Source: Luidia sarsii (taxonomy: Eukaryota; Echinodermata; Asteroidea; Paxillosida; Luidiidae). Taken from it: a stretch of 64,000 bases of DNA. The notes beneath the pieces were generated by a model. It had not been told where the DNA came from. It was given only the letters and a program-made list of their open reading frames with translations, and did not search any database. Position 1 is the first letter of the stretch. Each line of letters opens with the position of its first letter. The stretch is taken from positions 15,773,900-15,837,899 of the forward strand of contig OX465109.1 of NCBI GenBank assembly GCA_949987565.1, in the 5' to 3' direction. Of this stretch, positions 1 to 11,112 are shown piece after piece. The position numbers and the translations under genes were made by a program.

Positions 1-336
1 GGCTTGGCTTGGCTTGGGATGAGTTGGCTTGGGTAGGGTTGGGTTGGATTGGTTGTGTTGGGCTTACATGTAGGTTGGGTTGGCTTTGCTTGGGATTGGT
101 TGACTTGGTTGGGTTGGGCTTGAGTTGGCTTGGGTTGGGATGGGTTGGCTTGGGTTGGGCTTGAGTTGGCTTGGGTTGGGTTGGGTTGTGCTTGGGTTGG
201 GTTGGCTTGTGCTTGGGTTCGATTGGATGGTTAGGTTGGTTTGGATTGCATTTAGTTGGATTGGGTTGGGTTGTGATGGGTTGGGATCGATTGGTTGTTG
301 GGTTGGGCTGGGTTTTGCAGGGATAGGTTGGGTTCA
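1..336. repeat. Degenerate G-rich tandem repeat of GGGTT/GGCTT units
   Basis: Continuous mixtures of GGGTT, GGCTT, GGATT and GGTTG with almost no C on this strand. Most five-base steps carry two or three consecutive Gs, so the + strand has G-quadruplex potential. It continues past the left edge. It is not a canonical telomere repeat. The frame at 125-394 is an artefact of the absence of stops. Confidence 0.85.
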
Positions 337-1070
337 GAAAGATTCACAACCGTTTTGTGTCAGACTTGAAATGGTTACTTACAACCCTTCCTGACACTGC
401 TCAGTTTGGCAAACAACTCTTAGCTCATGTGATACATGAAACTAGAGTCCTGAAAGGGTTATAAAGTCAGCTAAGGAGCACCCAGACATGCCCACAACTC
501 CAGCATGTTGCACTGAAAAAGATTGCTATGATCAGATCACAATATGGACATTGACATTGCTGTTGGAATGAAGGGCAGAGTTGACCTTTGCCCTACATCG
601 GTCTTTTTTCACAGACATGCCAGTATGCACAGGTACTGTACTGTATGTATATGCACCATACTTGCTTGCAGCATGGGAACATAGCCTGGATCTCCACGAT
701 AATCATTCCATTGTTCTAGCCCTTCCCAGGCAAGTTGACCCCCTGGGTCAGAGGTCACTGACAAGGGCGCACTCATCAATCATGCCAGCACACTGTCCCC
801 ATATCCAGGGTTCGTTACTGTGGGAGCAGTGAAAGTCTTCTGGGATGCGAGTGGCTGCTGGCCATGCATGTTTTAGTAAGGAGTCGTTATGAATATTTAT
901 CAAGCGTGCATCAACTGACCCAAGGGACAATCAAGGCGGCAAACTAAGTAAAACTTAATAATTTAAGGAAGGAAATCTACATGTATACCGATTGAGGAGG
1001 AAAAACCAAATATCATTTTAAAAGAATAAGCAGGAAAAGCTTAAATGCACATCATACAGTAATGTTCAAA
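337..1070. other. No recognised feature
   Basis: Mixed-composition sequence without a convincing exon or repeat family. The open frames at 581-832 (+) and 748-930 (-) overlap each other and show no family features. Confidence 0.5.
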
Positions 1071-1113
1071 GGTACATGTACAATGTACATCGTACATGTA
1101 TATACATTGTACA
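1071..1113. repeat. TACATGTA palindromic tract
   Basis: Overlapping TACATGTA/TGTACA units form a self-complementary tract. Many similar tracts occur in the window (7628-7730, 8885-8940, 12990-13016, 26545-26625, 36896-36958, 42105-42248, 48145-48205, 58938-59005). Confidence 0.8.
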
Positions 1114-1927
1114 AAAACTTACTTAGTAACTTTAGCCCATATACCCCATTTTAAGCATTTTTCAAATTTTGATTGTTTTACTGGTCACATCAATTAATTT
1201 TTTGAAAAGGACTCAGTATACTCTACTGGAGCTAGTTCAAAGGGGTTGTTTACAAGACTGACTTCTTGTGTTTTTTTTGTTGGGAATGTTTTTTTAAAGC
1301 ATTTTTGCCAGAAATTTACTCCTTTCCTATCAATCTACAGTATGGGTTTTTAGAAGTCTATAAAATTCTCTGGAATTCTCGGTATACTCCTCTAGTTTCT
1401 TTCACGCACTGCTTCACTATGGAATTCTCTACCTGCAACCTGTAACAACCCGTGAAATGCGCTTGCATGAGGTTCCATAGGCCTAAATGCTAATTCTACG
1501 CTTACGATAAGCATAGCCATGAAACGGTCCCTGATCAGTTACAACTGACTAGATTTGTATGAATCCTTACGGACTTCATTCTCATAATAACTCGTCTTTT
1601 CTCAAGGAGCACTGCAATCTGAGGAAACAAAGTTTCCACAGGAGACAACAGTGTCTCTCTCACTCATCATCATGCAATCAGAACGCCCACATCCTCAATC
1701 TGTTCTCAAGACCCTTCCTGCCCTTTGCCTGCCCCGCTAAGTACAAAGCCAAGGGAGTGGGTGGACAGTCTTCACTTGGCAAGCAGATGCCAAGCCAACT
1801 GGTCTATCTCCGTAGCATGCCCTCCGGGTCTAAAATGGGAATCCCAATTACGCTAAGTGTGCATGTACTTACATGTGCAGTTTATCATGCTGTAGATCTT
1901 TATTGGGAAATTATAGCCCCAGCGAGG
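1114..1927. other. No recognised feature
   Basis: AT-rich sequence, then a more balanced stretch. A 135-codon frame at 1559-1966 has no recognisable domain and runs into the MITE-A copy that follows, so it is not called. Confidence 0.4.
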
Positions 1928-2742
1928 CAGTGGCTATTCACACTGCAACACAAAAACAAACCATGATTATTTGGATGGCGATTCAATTAGCGATTCAAAT
2001 TACACTTTGTCGGTGTGTGTGGGCCACAATCATCACAATTATCAGTGGGATTTGAATCGCAATTCGGACTCCACTATTAGTGCGACTTTTCTTTAAAGCC
2101 CCTACACAACATTGGTCGAGGTCAAAGAATAGCATCCATATGGTGTCTGATCCAACATATGCATGAAATAGCACACGTGTGAAAGTTTCAGCTCAATCCG
2201 CCAACCGAGTCTCGAGAAAATCGTGAAAACCACTTCATTTGTTTCACAAAAATGCAGCATTCAACGCCGTACTATTCCGAAAAATAGTCTACATCTCGGT
2301 GAGACGTAAACTATTTCTTTTAATCATTTCTCCAAAAAATACAACATTTTAGGCAGAAATATTTCAGTGAGAGGTTTCTACTATAACCATCTTTAAACTG
2401 TATTAGTTTCATGTAAATCTGTGAACATTTCTGTTTTTCGATCTCACCAATGTTGTGTAGGGGCTTTAAGAACCGGATTATTTGCCAAGCGGAGTTTGTG
2501 TAAATGCTATGCAGAAAAAGAATCTCACAGGACCCACAGTGCACTGCTTTGACACTCTGACAGGAAGTGCTTCATGGGCCAGCCTCAACAAGGAGCCATG
2601 CGCAGTTTGACCACAATGCAAACCACAGTTGGGTCTGGATTGTTTGCGTTGCAATTTTCCAGCGGTTTTTCTGCGACCCCCAAAAATAAGAGATTGAATC
2701 ACAATTCAAATTGCCATCATTTGCACAGTTTGAAGGGCCCTA
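1928..2742 (+). mobile_element. MITE-A copy, split by a nested MITE-1
   Basis: The ends are imperfect inverted repeats of the type GGCNNTTYNCACT. Inside are AATCGCGATTCAAA-like motifs, a GTGTGTGGRCACAAT motif, and CTCTGACAGGAAGTGCT, all shared with copies at 13115, 23380, 36257 and 55071. The copy is interrupted at 2093-2469 by MITE-1 and then resumes. No transposase is present. Confidence 0.75.
2097..2465 (+). mobile_element. MITE-1 copy with TTAA target duplication
   Basis: Both ends carry a perfect 20-bp inverted repeat, AGCCCCTACACAACATTGGT, flanked by TTAA on each side (2093-2096 and 2466-2469). The interior is shared with copies at 7796, 17575, 20984, 22797, 52449 and 53147. The TTAA duplication points to mobilisation by a piggyBac-type transposase (inference). 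Confidence 0.9.
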
Positions 2743-3392
2743 TTGAAAAGCCTGCTGCAGAGCTACTGTACCATCCTTAAATCTTGATTTCTCCTGCACA
2801 ATTTCAATCCCCATCCTAACTGTCAGATATCTAGAGGGCCTCCCTTTATCTAGAACTCCCCCCAGAGGCAGAATCACTGTAATTCTTTCATCTTCCACCG
2901 TTAAACCGTGTTCAAAAAAACACTTCAATCTTTTACACTGAGGTGTTCAAATCGCAATTTCAAAAATTCAGAGCACCTGACGTTTTGATCCTGGCCAGGA
3001 TTGGAAGACCGGCCCACTGAATTTTTTAGGTAATCCTTGTCAGCTTGATTCGGCATGTAATCCTATGGGAATTCTTTCCCAGTCCTATTTACCCTTTTCT
3101 AAAATCTCTTTCAAGCATATTTTTTTCCGTTGGGTTTTATCCGGCTGATCTACTGTCAGATCTTTAAGCCTGCCTCAGAGAATAATAACAGCTAGGTGTG
3201 TTCTCAAATGTGACAGGCTCTTGAAATATGGGTATCAAGGGAATTTTGTTTTTAATTGAGTGATGAACTACATGTAGCTGAATTAGTTATAAATATTATA
3301 TGATGTAATTAGTTACATTATGAGCTTCGAACCTACACCAAATTGAAATTGATAATGTTACTAATTCAGCAATGTACATTAAAATAATTTTG
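2743..3392. other. No gene; weak Element P remnant
   Basis: 2971-3028 contains GACGTTTTGATCC on one strand and GGCCCACTGAATTTTT on the other, a degraded Element P pair. The rest is unremarkable. Confidence 0.5.
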
Positions 3393-5080
3393 CTGACCAG
3401 GGACACCAAAGCAATGACCAGGGGCACCAAGGCAGTGACCAGGGGACAGCAATGCAATGACCAGGGGGCAGCAAGGCAATGACCAGGGGCACCAAGGCAA
3501 TGACCAGGGGCACTAAGGCAGTGACCAGGGGACAGCAAGGCAATGACCAGGGGACAGCAAGGCAATGACCAGGGCCACCAAGGCAATGACCAGGGGCACC
3601 AAGGCAATGACCAGGGGCACCAAAGCAGTGACCAGGGGGCAGCAAGGCAATGACCAGGGGACAGCAAGGCAATGACCAGGGGCACCAAGGCAATGACCAG
3701 GGGCACCAAGGCAATGACCAGGGGCACCAAGGCAATGACCAGGGGCACCAAGGCAGTGACCAGGGGACAGCAAGGCAATGACCAGGGGGCAGCAAGGCAA
3801 TGACCAGGGGGCAGCAAGGCAATGGCCAGGGTGCAGCAAGGCAATGACCAGGGGGCACCAAGGCAATGACCAGGGCCACCAAGGCAATGACCAGGGGCAC
3901 CAAGGCAATGACCAGGGGACAGCAAGGCAATGACCAGGGGGCAGCAAGGCAATGACCAGGGGGCAGCAAGGCAATGACCAGGGGACAGCAAGGCAATGAC
4001 CAGGGGGCAGCAAGGCAATGACCAGGGGGCACCAAGGCAATGACCAGGGCCACCAAGGCAATGACCAGGGGCACCAAGGCAGTGACCAGGGGCAGCAAGG
4101 CAATGACCAGGGGGCAGCAAGGCAATGACCAGGGGGCACCAAGGCAATGACCAGGGGGCACCAAGGCAATGACCAGGGGGCACCAAGGCAATGACCAGGG
4201 GGCACCAAGGCAATGACCAGGGCCACCAAGGCAAGGACCAGGGGCACCAAGGCAGTGACCAGGGGACAGCAAGGCAATGACCAGGGGGCAGCAAGGCAAT
4301 GACCAGGGGGCACCAAGGCAATGACCAGGGGGCACCAAGGCAATGACCAGGGGCACCAAGGCAATGACCAGGGGGCACCAAGGCAATGACCAGGGGCACC
4401 AAGGCAATGACCAGGGGCACCAAGGCAGTGACCAGGGGGCAGCAAGGCAATGACCAGGGGCACCAAGGCAGTGACCAGGGGGCACCAAGGCAATGGCCAG
4501 GGGCACTAAGGCAATGTCAAGGGACATCAAGGCAATGACCAGGGGCACCAAGGCAATGACCAGGGGCACCAAGGCAGTGACCAGGGGACAGCAAGGCAAT
4601 GACCAGGGGGCAGCAAGGCAATGACCAGGGGGCACCAAGGCAATGACCAGGGGCACCAAGGCAATGACCAGGGGCACCAAGGCTATGACCAGGGGGCACC
4701 AAGGCAATGACCAGGGGGTACTAAGGCAATGACCAGGGGCACCAAGGCAGTGACCAGGGGCAGCAAGGCAATGACCAGGGGCACCAAGGCAATGACCAGG
4801 GGCACCAAGGCAGTGACCAGGGGACAGCAAGGCAATGACCAGGGGGCAGCAAGGCAATGACCAGGGGGCACCAAGGCAATGACCAGGGGCACCAAGGCAA
4901 TGACCAGGGGCACCAAGGCAATGACCAGGGGGCACCAAGGCAATGACCAGGGGGCACCAAGGCAATGACCAGGGGGTACCAAGGCAATGACCAGGGGCAC
5001 AAAGGCAATAACCAGGGACACCAAGGCAATGACCAGGGCACAGCAAGGCAATGACCAGGGGCACCAAGGCAATGGCCACC
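3393..5080. repeat. Minisatellite array 1 (22/23-bp unit, about 75 copies)
   Basis: The unit is AAGGCAATGACCAGGGG(G) plus CACC, CAGC or ACAGC. Units of 22 and 23 bp are interspersed, so no strand or frame meets a stop. Rare variants recur at intervals: GGGCCACC occurs at about 3571, 3872, 4046 and 4219, giving a higher-order period near 174 bp in the last three. The long minus-strand frames (GHCLGAPWSLP and similar) are artefacts. Array 2 at 40342-41670 has the same unit. Confidence 0.97.
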
Positions 5081-5285
5081 TTTAGAAGTTACCATATATA
5101 GCCTTTGGCACCAAGGAAATAGCAGGAGTTGCCATCGTGCTGTTCCCCACGTTGCCAAGACAAGGAGAAAAATCTAGCCCTTCATCCTCCGATACCTCTT
5201 CCAATCGAATGCCTCTAATTTCCTGGCAGCAGTCAGCCAGCCCACGAGAAAATCAATATGTCTCATACTGGTCTTCTCTTCAATC

Positions 5286-5450
5286 CGGAGCCTCTTCCCT
5301 CCCCTCCCCCTCCCCCTCCCCTCCCCCTCCCCTCCCCCTCCCCTCCCCCCTCCCCCTCCCCTCCCTTCCCCTCCCCTCCCCCTCCCCCTCCCCCTCCCCC
5401 TCCCCCTCCCCCTCCCCCTCCCCCTCCCCCTCCCCCTCCCCCTCCCCACT
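5286..5450. repeat. (CCCCCT)n simple repeat
   Basis: Hexanucleotide CCCCCT with CCCCT interruptions on the left; pure polypyrimidine on the + strand. Confidence 0.97.
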
Positions 5451-5562
5451 CTCAAGTTTTGTATTTATAAGTATTATCCATGAAACCACCTGCTTTGACT
5501 TCAAATGGAAAATTCTTAGCATCATCCAGAAGTGTTGCACTTTCTTTGATAGTGCAACAGTT

Positions 5563-5818
5563 TCTTCCTCCCCCTCTCTCTCCCTCCCCTCTCACTCCTC
5601 TCTCTTCCCCCTCTCACTCCTCTCTCTTTCTCTCTCTTCTCTCTCGCTCCCTCCCTGTCTCTTTCCTATCTCCCCCTCTCTCCCCTTCTCTCTCTCTCTC
5701 CTTCCCCTCTATCCTTCCCCTCTCTCCTTCACCTCTCTCCTCTCTCTTCCCCATCTTACTCCTCTCTCTAACTCTATTTCTCTATCTCTTTCTCCCTCTC
5801 TCTCCCCCTCTCTCTGTC
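5563..5818. repeat. CT-rich low-complexity region
   Basis: Almost entirely CTCTCC/CCCTCT combinations; the Ser/Pro/Leu frames here have no other support. Confidence 0.93.
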
Positions 5819-6720
5819 ATGCCACAATGTTCAATGTTGCAGCTTTACCTCCTGATCTTTTACTCTTTCTTGTAATCAGTCTTTCTGGCTGGACATACCG
5901 GTACAAGTCACCCCGCTCCCTCCTTCCTCTGCTCCTCTTCCCCCCTCTATTTGTTCCCAGTCAATGCCAGGTTTTCCAAACCGTCTTGTCTTAGGATGCG
6001 GCTGAGGAATTGCATGTGTTTGGCTCTTATTTCCCTCATCGGCTTTCTTGTCAATTCCACTCAGCCAAGTTCTTCCTCACTACATACCGTACTTGATATG
6101 TCCACAGGATCCTCACCTTCCTCCTGAGCTGAGACATCAGAGAGCTCTCTAGACCCTTCTGTATATGTCAGAGGTCATTGACCATGCTTCACATTCATTC
6201 AGTACTTCCTTAGATCTAAAAGCGATAGGCACATGCAATTTACATGTACTTTCAGTCTGATGGCTGTTACTATAGATAATCCCAACATTAGTTGCAGTCT
6301 CCACTGCTAATGTCGTCAAATACTTATTTCATTTCCCCCATCAATTTGTATGGTTGCTCGTAATTTTCAGATGCTTGCCCATTTTCAGTTGCCATAAATT
6401 GCATTTTGAGGGACTTTTACTTGTATCAGTGATTTCAAAAGTGTATCCATATCCAAGTATCACTTTCTTGTTGTAAACCTACATTTGGTACATGAACCCT
6501 GTTTTAACCATTTTTCAACAGTGCACTATAAATTTTGTTCTGTACATGTGTGTGTATATCACTTTGAGCATTTGTACCTATAGCCCGCAGTTCCATCTTG
6601 CAATCTATTCTACACTGTATCTGTGTAGAAAAATTCCAAGAGAAAGGTCTAATTGATATTTACAGACATACAAACAATTCGTTGAAAAGCTGACTGGGAA
6701 CTTTTGAACAAATTGGAAAG
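5819..6720. other. No recognised feature
   Basis: Moderately AT-rich, no exon-like frame with splice sites, no repeat family identified. Confidence 0.45.
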
Positions 6721-6728
6721 AAAAAGGC

Positions 6729-6960
6729 AAAGAAATCTTTGACTGGACTGGGATTTGAAACTGAGACCTTTGGTTCTCTGTACCAGAGTGCTCTTCCCAT
6801 CTGAGCTATCCAGCCCATAGATGGTGGCCTCCCATATTAGTCAACTAGTCTTTCCCAGGGTGGTGGTGCCAGTCAGAACCAATTCAACCATTAACTGCCG
6901 TATTTCTCCAGGGATCACACCTTGCTTTCATTCAGATGCAAACCCGACTACAGCAGCTCA
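6729..6960 (-). mobile_element. SINE-1 copy (tRNA-like), minus strand
   Basis: On the minus strand it reads a leader (GACTGGCACCACCACCCTGG), an A-box-like GGATAGCTCAGATGGGAAGA, then a degraded B-box (GGTTTCAAATCCCAG) and a CAGTCAAAGATTTCTTT tail. The same order occurs at 48900, 50853 and 62580, so the tRNA-like part is preceded by about 180 bp of conserved leader. Confidence 0.75.
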
Positions 6961-7790
6961 AAAGATCACTCAAAGTGAATGCAGTTTTTTTTCAATTCAA
7001 GTCAAACAAATTTGTTTGATATTTATTCACTATAAAAAAGAAAAAGAAAAAAAAAAGTCTTGAGCAATCAGGGAATTGTTGTATCGCGTTTCAATGACAG
7101 CTGGATGTTGTCCTTCTGATTTCCAAGAGAAAGGGGCTTGTATGAACACTCCCAAAGAAAGTTGTTATGTAAATACTTGGCTGTCCCCCCCCCCTAACCT
7201 TGCAGGGGAATCGTATGTACAGTGGGGTTGTACAGTGTTGATGAACTTGAGACTTATGCATGGTATGGGTAGCCAGAGTCAGGATTGCAGTGGCCCTGAC
7301 CGAGGTGTACATGTAGGGGAGGAAAGGGTTCAGAGATGAAACCAGTTGACTTCAGCTTGATCTGATGGAAGGGGGAGATTGGAGAACTTATTGATAGCCA
7401 GGTCCCCTTTTGGGGGGGGGGGGTTTGCCTTCATTTGTTTGGGGTTTTGAATGACATGTAGGGCCCAGTCAGGTGGCATGGACCTCTCAGTGTGCTGTCA
7501 GTGTGGAGGGGAAAGATTGATAGACCTACAGGGTGGCCTGGCTGACTGGTTGATGGGCAGAATATGCTGCAGACTATTGCTGACAAGTCAGGCTGTGCAG
7601 TGCACATATAGCTGAGCAAAGGCCTTATACATGCACTTGTACATGTACATGCACTATGCATGTACATGTACAATGTACACTGTACAGTACATGTACTGTA
7701 AATGTATGTATGTACATGTACATGTTGGGCAGATTTGTACGGTATGACTTCTTAACTCAGACTCAGACTCGGCTTGAGTCCTACTTGAAT
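6961..7790. other. No gene; homopolymers and a TACATGTA tract
   Basis: A G-run at 7412-7422 and TACATG-type tracts at 7628-7730. The frames at 7076-7339 and 7091-7312 are opposite-strand shadows without family signal. Confidence 0.5.
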
Positions 7791-7795
7791 CTTAA

Positions 7796-8532
7796 AGACC
7801 CTATACCGGTGTAATGATCTCAGACGGGCTCCCGTGCTGAGTTGAGCCGTGACGTCACTGGCTCACCTCAGCACGTTGCAGCAACGTTCTCAGCTGCTCA
7901 GCGTGCTCAGATGAGTCAGTGAACCAAGCACCCGGGGGCGGCCATCATGTAAATGTTGTTTATGATTATCCGCAAACGAACACAGTTTGTAAAGCTATTT
8001 TTGCTTTTGATTGTTTGGCCTAAAGTCAATCGATACATCCTTGTTAGGGGGGGGGGGACAGCTGTAGCATTTCTTCCCAAATGTAAAACTGCAAGTTCTA
8101 GGCCGCGCTGTACTGCCAATGGCCGTATTGACTCAGCACGCCCTTCAAAATGGACAACTACAATACGCACTGCAGCAAACTGTGCATGACGTTTTTATCT
8201 GTATACATGTATGGTAACGGTCTCATCTGATCATGGGACCCGGATCAGACCGTTACACCGGTACAGTATTGGTAAATGTCTCAAGGCTGCCACAGTTTGT
8301 CTTAGACCATAAAGTATTCCAAAAAAGCAATACTGTGAACGTGTGAAGGTTTTAGCTCAAATGGTAATCTGAAAAGTAGAAAAATGCAAAAAGCAAACAA
8401 ACATGGTTTTACAGCATCCCAGACCATAAGATTTCAACATGAGGATTCTATCATGACCATCTACAAACTGTAAATTTGAAGGAAATCTGTGGACATCAAT
8501 GTTTTCCGATCTTCCCAATGTTGTATTGGGCC
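7796..8532 (+). mobile_element. Divergent MITE-1 copy split by another inverted-repeat element
   Basis: TTAA flanks both ends (7792-7795, 8533-8536). The left end AGACCCTATA resumes after the insertion as CAGTATTGGTAAATGTCT, matching the MITE-1 left end once the insert is removed. The right end is CCAATGTTGTATTGGGCC. Confidence 0.75.
7806..8261. mobile_element. Inverted-repeat element nested in MITE-1, TA target duplication
   Basis: It begins CCGGTGTAATGATCTCAGAC and ends in the inverse of CCGGTGTAACGGTCTGATCC, with TA on each side. The left part is CpG-rich (GTGACGTCACTGG). A single copy is visible. Confidence 0.7.
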
Positions 8533-8539
8533 TTAAAGC

Positions 8540-8760
8540 TGCGCGCGCTTCCACTGAAGTTAAAAATGAGTAATTCAACCAAAGATGATGGTTTAATTTA
8601 AAAATGTGTAAATATTGCCATTGTTCCCACAGGACCTTTTTGAGTCGGGAACATTTAGACCTTCCACCGTGATTCAGATGAGAGGGCTTAAGTAACCGAG
8701 CTCCCAATATAATGGCTCACGAGGGAGCTGTGCATGACCTTTGAGGTCGCGTAATCACCT
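8540..8760. mobile_element. MITE-B-related fragment
   Basis: Contains TTAAGTAACCGAGCTCCCAA, GCTCACGAGGG and GCATGACCTTTGAGGTCGCG, which recur at 38640-38720, and a CCCACAGGACCTTTTTGAGTCG motif like the MITE-B interior. Ends not defined. Confidence 0.5.
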
Positions 8761-10921
8761 TATTAGCCTGCGAAATAAAAGTCGAAGCATCATGAAGCAG
8801 TTTGATTGTAGTGCACGGACTGTATGCAGACACTGCACAGACCATGTGTACTGTCATGCACTCAACAGGCCCACATTTGACCGGATGTACATGTACATGT
8901 ACATGTACACTGTATCATGTACAGTACATGTACATATACTGTAGATGTGGGTTTTTTTCAGAGTCATCTATTTTCACAGTGATGTCAACTTGTATGATTT
9001 GGGCATGATTTTCTATGATTTATACCGTCTTTTTACTATTGTACAATCCAGACTTAAGATTTTTACGTTTTTTTATTCCAGGGAACAATAAATGTACATG
9101 TGTACGCAAGAACTTGATTGAATGTAAGCTGGCCCAGTACCAAGAACAGCCTGGCACTGGTAGTGGTATTGCAACACATGCGATAGAATTGTGTCGCTGC
9201 ATTACGGCAATTTGATTTGTCTACTTGGTATGAGTATCATCGGAAAACCAGCAAAGTCAAACACCAACACGCCTCAATAGTAACTGCAACTGTATGGAAA
9301 ATGGGTGGCCCAGTATCGTTTGACAGTATTACACTTTTTGTGAAGTTGGCTTTTCTGTTTTCAATATATTAATCGACTCTGTAAAAGATCATTTCAACTA
9401 AGCAGAAGTTGGCCGGTAAAGTTAACCAAGAGGAAAATTTACTTGGTCCTTTCCACTGGACTTAAAATGGGTAATTATCATCTCGGTTAGTTTTATCCCC
9501 CCCAAAAATCCAATGAAAACATGGCTTCATTACCACTGACTCTAGTCAAAGCTCAAATGACTGACCCTGACTCCACTCATGTGAGTGATGTGTGACATAC
9601 TGCAGAATAATACTTGAGGTCCTTTCAAGGACACTTTTACATGCTAAGATAGAAGACAACATCAAGCTGATATGGTGGCTTTCACGGACCCATATTGGGA
9701 TATTTAATATTGTGCGAGTATATGTACAGTAGGTCTATAACTCGTATATTATGTGCTCCAAGAAAGACTTTCAAAACCTGGAAAATGTGTTTCCAATAGA
9801 ATATTAGATTTAAAGGTAAGAAGTGACTTAATCAAGACTTGTGACTTGGACTCAGACCCAACCTGCCTCAAAAGAAAACCTTCAAATCTTATCCAACAAT
9901 ATTAACAAATATGGACTGCTTTATTTCTGGCTACCTTAACCCATGATTTCAGAGAGGGAAAAACAAATCTGATCAATTTTTGTTTGCAAGGGATTGGCTA
10001 TCTGAAGTAGCCTTGGCTTGTTTGTTTTTGTAACTTGGCAGGATGCCAGTGGAAAATTCATTCATGGTGAATGTCCATGTGATGCTGCCACTGGTCACAC
10101 GGTAAGAAAGTGGTTTTGCATCAGCAAGAAACGAGCCTGTTTGGCTGTTCTGTCAAGATTTGATGGGACAAAAAACAAACGGGCTCGCTCTCTGAAAAAT
10201 ACCATGTCCAAAACACAGGCTGATTTGGACTTCTATTTATTGGGATTCTGAGCAGTGCCGGCCTTGGTACATGTGTACATGATGCCAGGGGTGCTTTTTT
10301 ACACTGCTATCACTGGTACTACGCACTGTACTAGTAGGCTTTCAGATTAAAATGTATGAAAAGTCTTAATTGAATGACCTCACTTTGGTCATAAAATCTG
10401 TTTAGATTTGCTCAATGTGAGTGATGCTACATGTAGGTACATTTAGTGTTATGGCTACTTCATAATGAGGTACATGTATAGCACATGCTTGAATTAACTT
10501 GCACTGGATTAATTGTTACCCAGATAATCTCTTGGGGTAAGATTAGGCGTTTGTTGAGATTATCTGGGATTAGCCCTGTCTAAGGTGATCTTTGGTGATT
10601 CCCGGATTATCTTTGGATCATCCCTTTCACAGGAACTGTGTAAGTCTCTCCCTGTTTTTGTTATTTATCTAGTGGTAGTACAGTGTACATGTATTTCTGG
10701 ATTATCTTCCACCATGCATAATCCTATTCTGGAACTATCCAATGTTGTATAGAACCTCAGATTGGGTTTACTACAAATGTGATCAATATTTGGAAGAAAG
10801 GTATGCACACGTATGTGTTTGTATTCACAGAGCAATAGTTGAGATTCAAGTTACTTGAGTCAATTTGTGTCCATTTTCCCACAACAAATGGCCAGCTTGG
10901 AAACTGGTAGCTATTTTGTTT
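8761..10921. other. No gene recognised; TACATGTA tract and one MITE-B-like fragment
   Basis: 8885-8940 is a TACATG tract. 9405-9500 (GCAGAAGTTGGCCGGTAAAG, then TTTCCACTGGACTTAAAATG and CTCGGTTAGTTTT) is a MITE-B-like right end. The frame at 10018-10251 has no domain or convincing splice context. Confidence 0.5.
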
Positions 10922-11112
10922 CGCAGTGGCTGTTCTTACGGCAGTCGTCCGTGTGGTGCCCTGACTTCACAGTATTTGTCAGGATGTTTAGCTCTTGGAG
11001 CCAGACTATCAGCTAATAGACTGGTTCAACCAGCCTGCAATGCTGACGAAATACAATAAAGTCAGGGACTCAGGGAACCACACGGATGACTGCCGTAACA
11101 ACAGCCACTGCG
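10922..11112. mobile_element. MITE-F copy 1 (191 bp, long inverted repeats)
   Basis: Starts CGCAGTGGCTGTTCTTACGG and ends with its near inverse, CCGTAACAACAGCCACTGCG; arms are about 45 bp. The centre (TTAGCTCTTGGAGCCAGACT) is nearly identical to the copy at 54488-54670. Confidence 0.88.

Noticed and set aside
1..336. Telomere or subtelomere
   Set aside because: Units are GGGTT/GGCTT mixtures rather than regular TTAGGG, and the tract is short and degenerate within ordinary sequence.
3296..5158. Long minus-strand open frames (up to 566 codons, GHCLGAPWSLPW-type) and the matching ones at 40290-41808
   Set aside because: They are readings of the 22/23-bp minisatellite, which has no stop codon; all three minus-strand frames are open, so no protein is implied.
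5137..5994. 285-codon Ser/Pro/Leu-rich frame
   Set aside because: It covers the CCCCCT and CT-rich simple repeats and has no domain or splice support.
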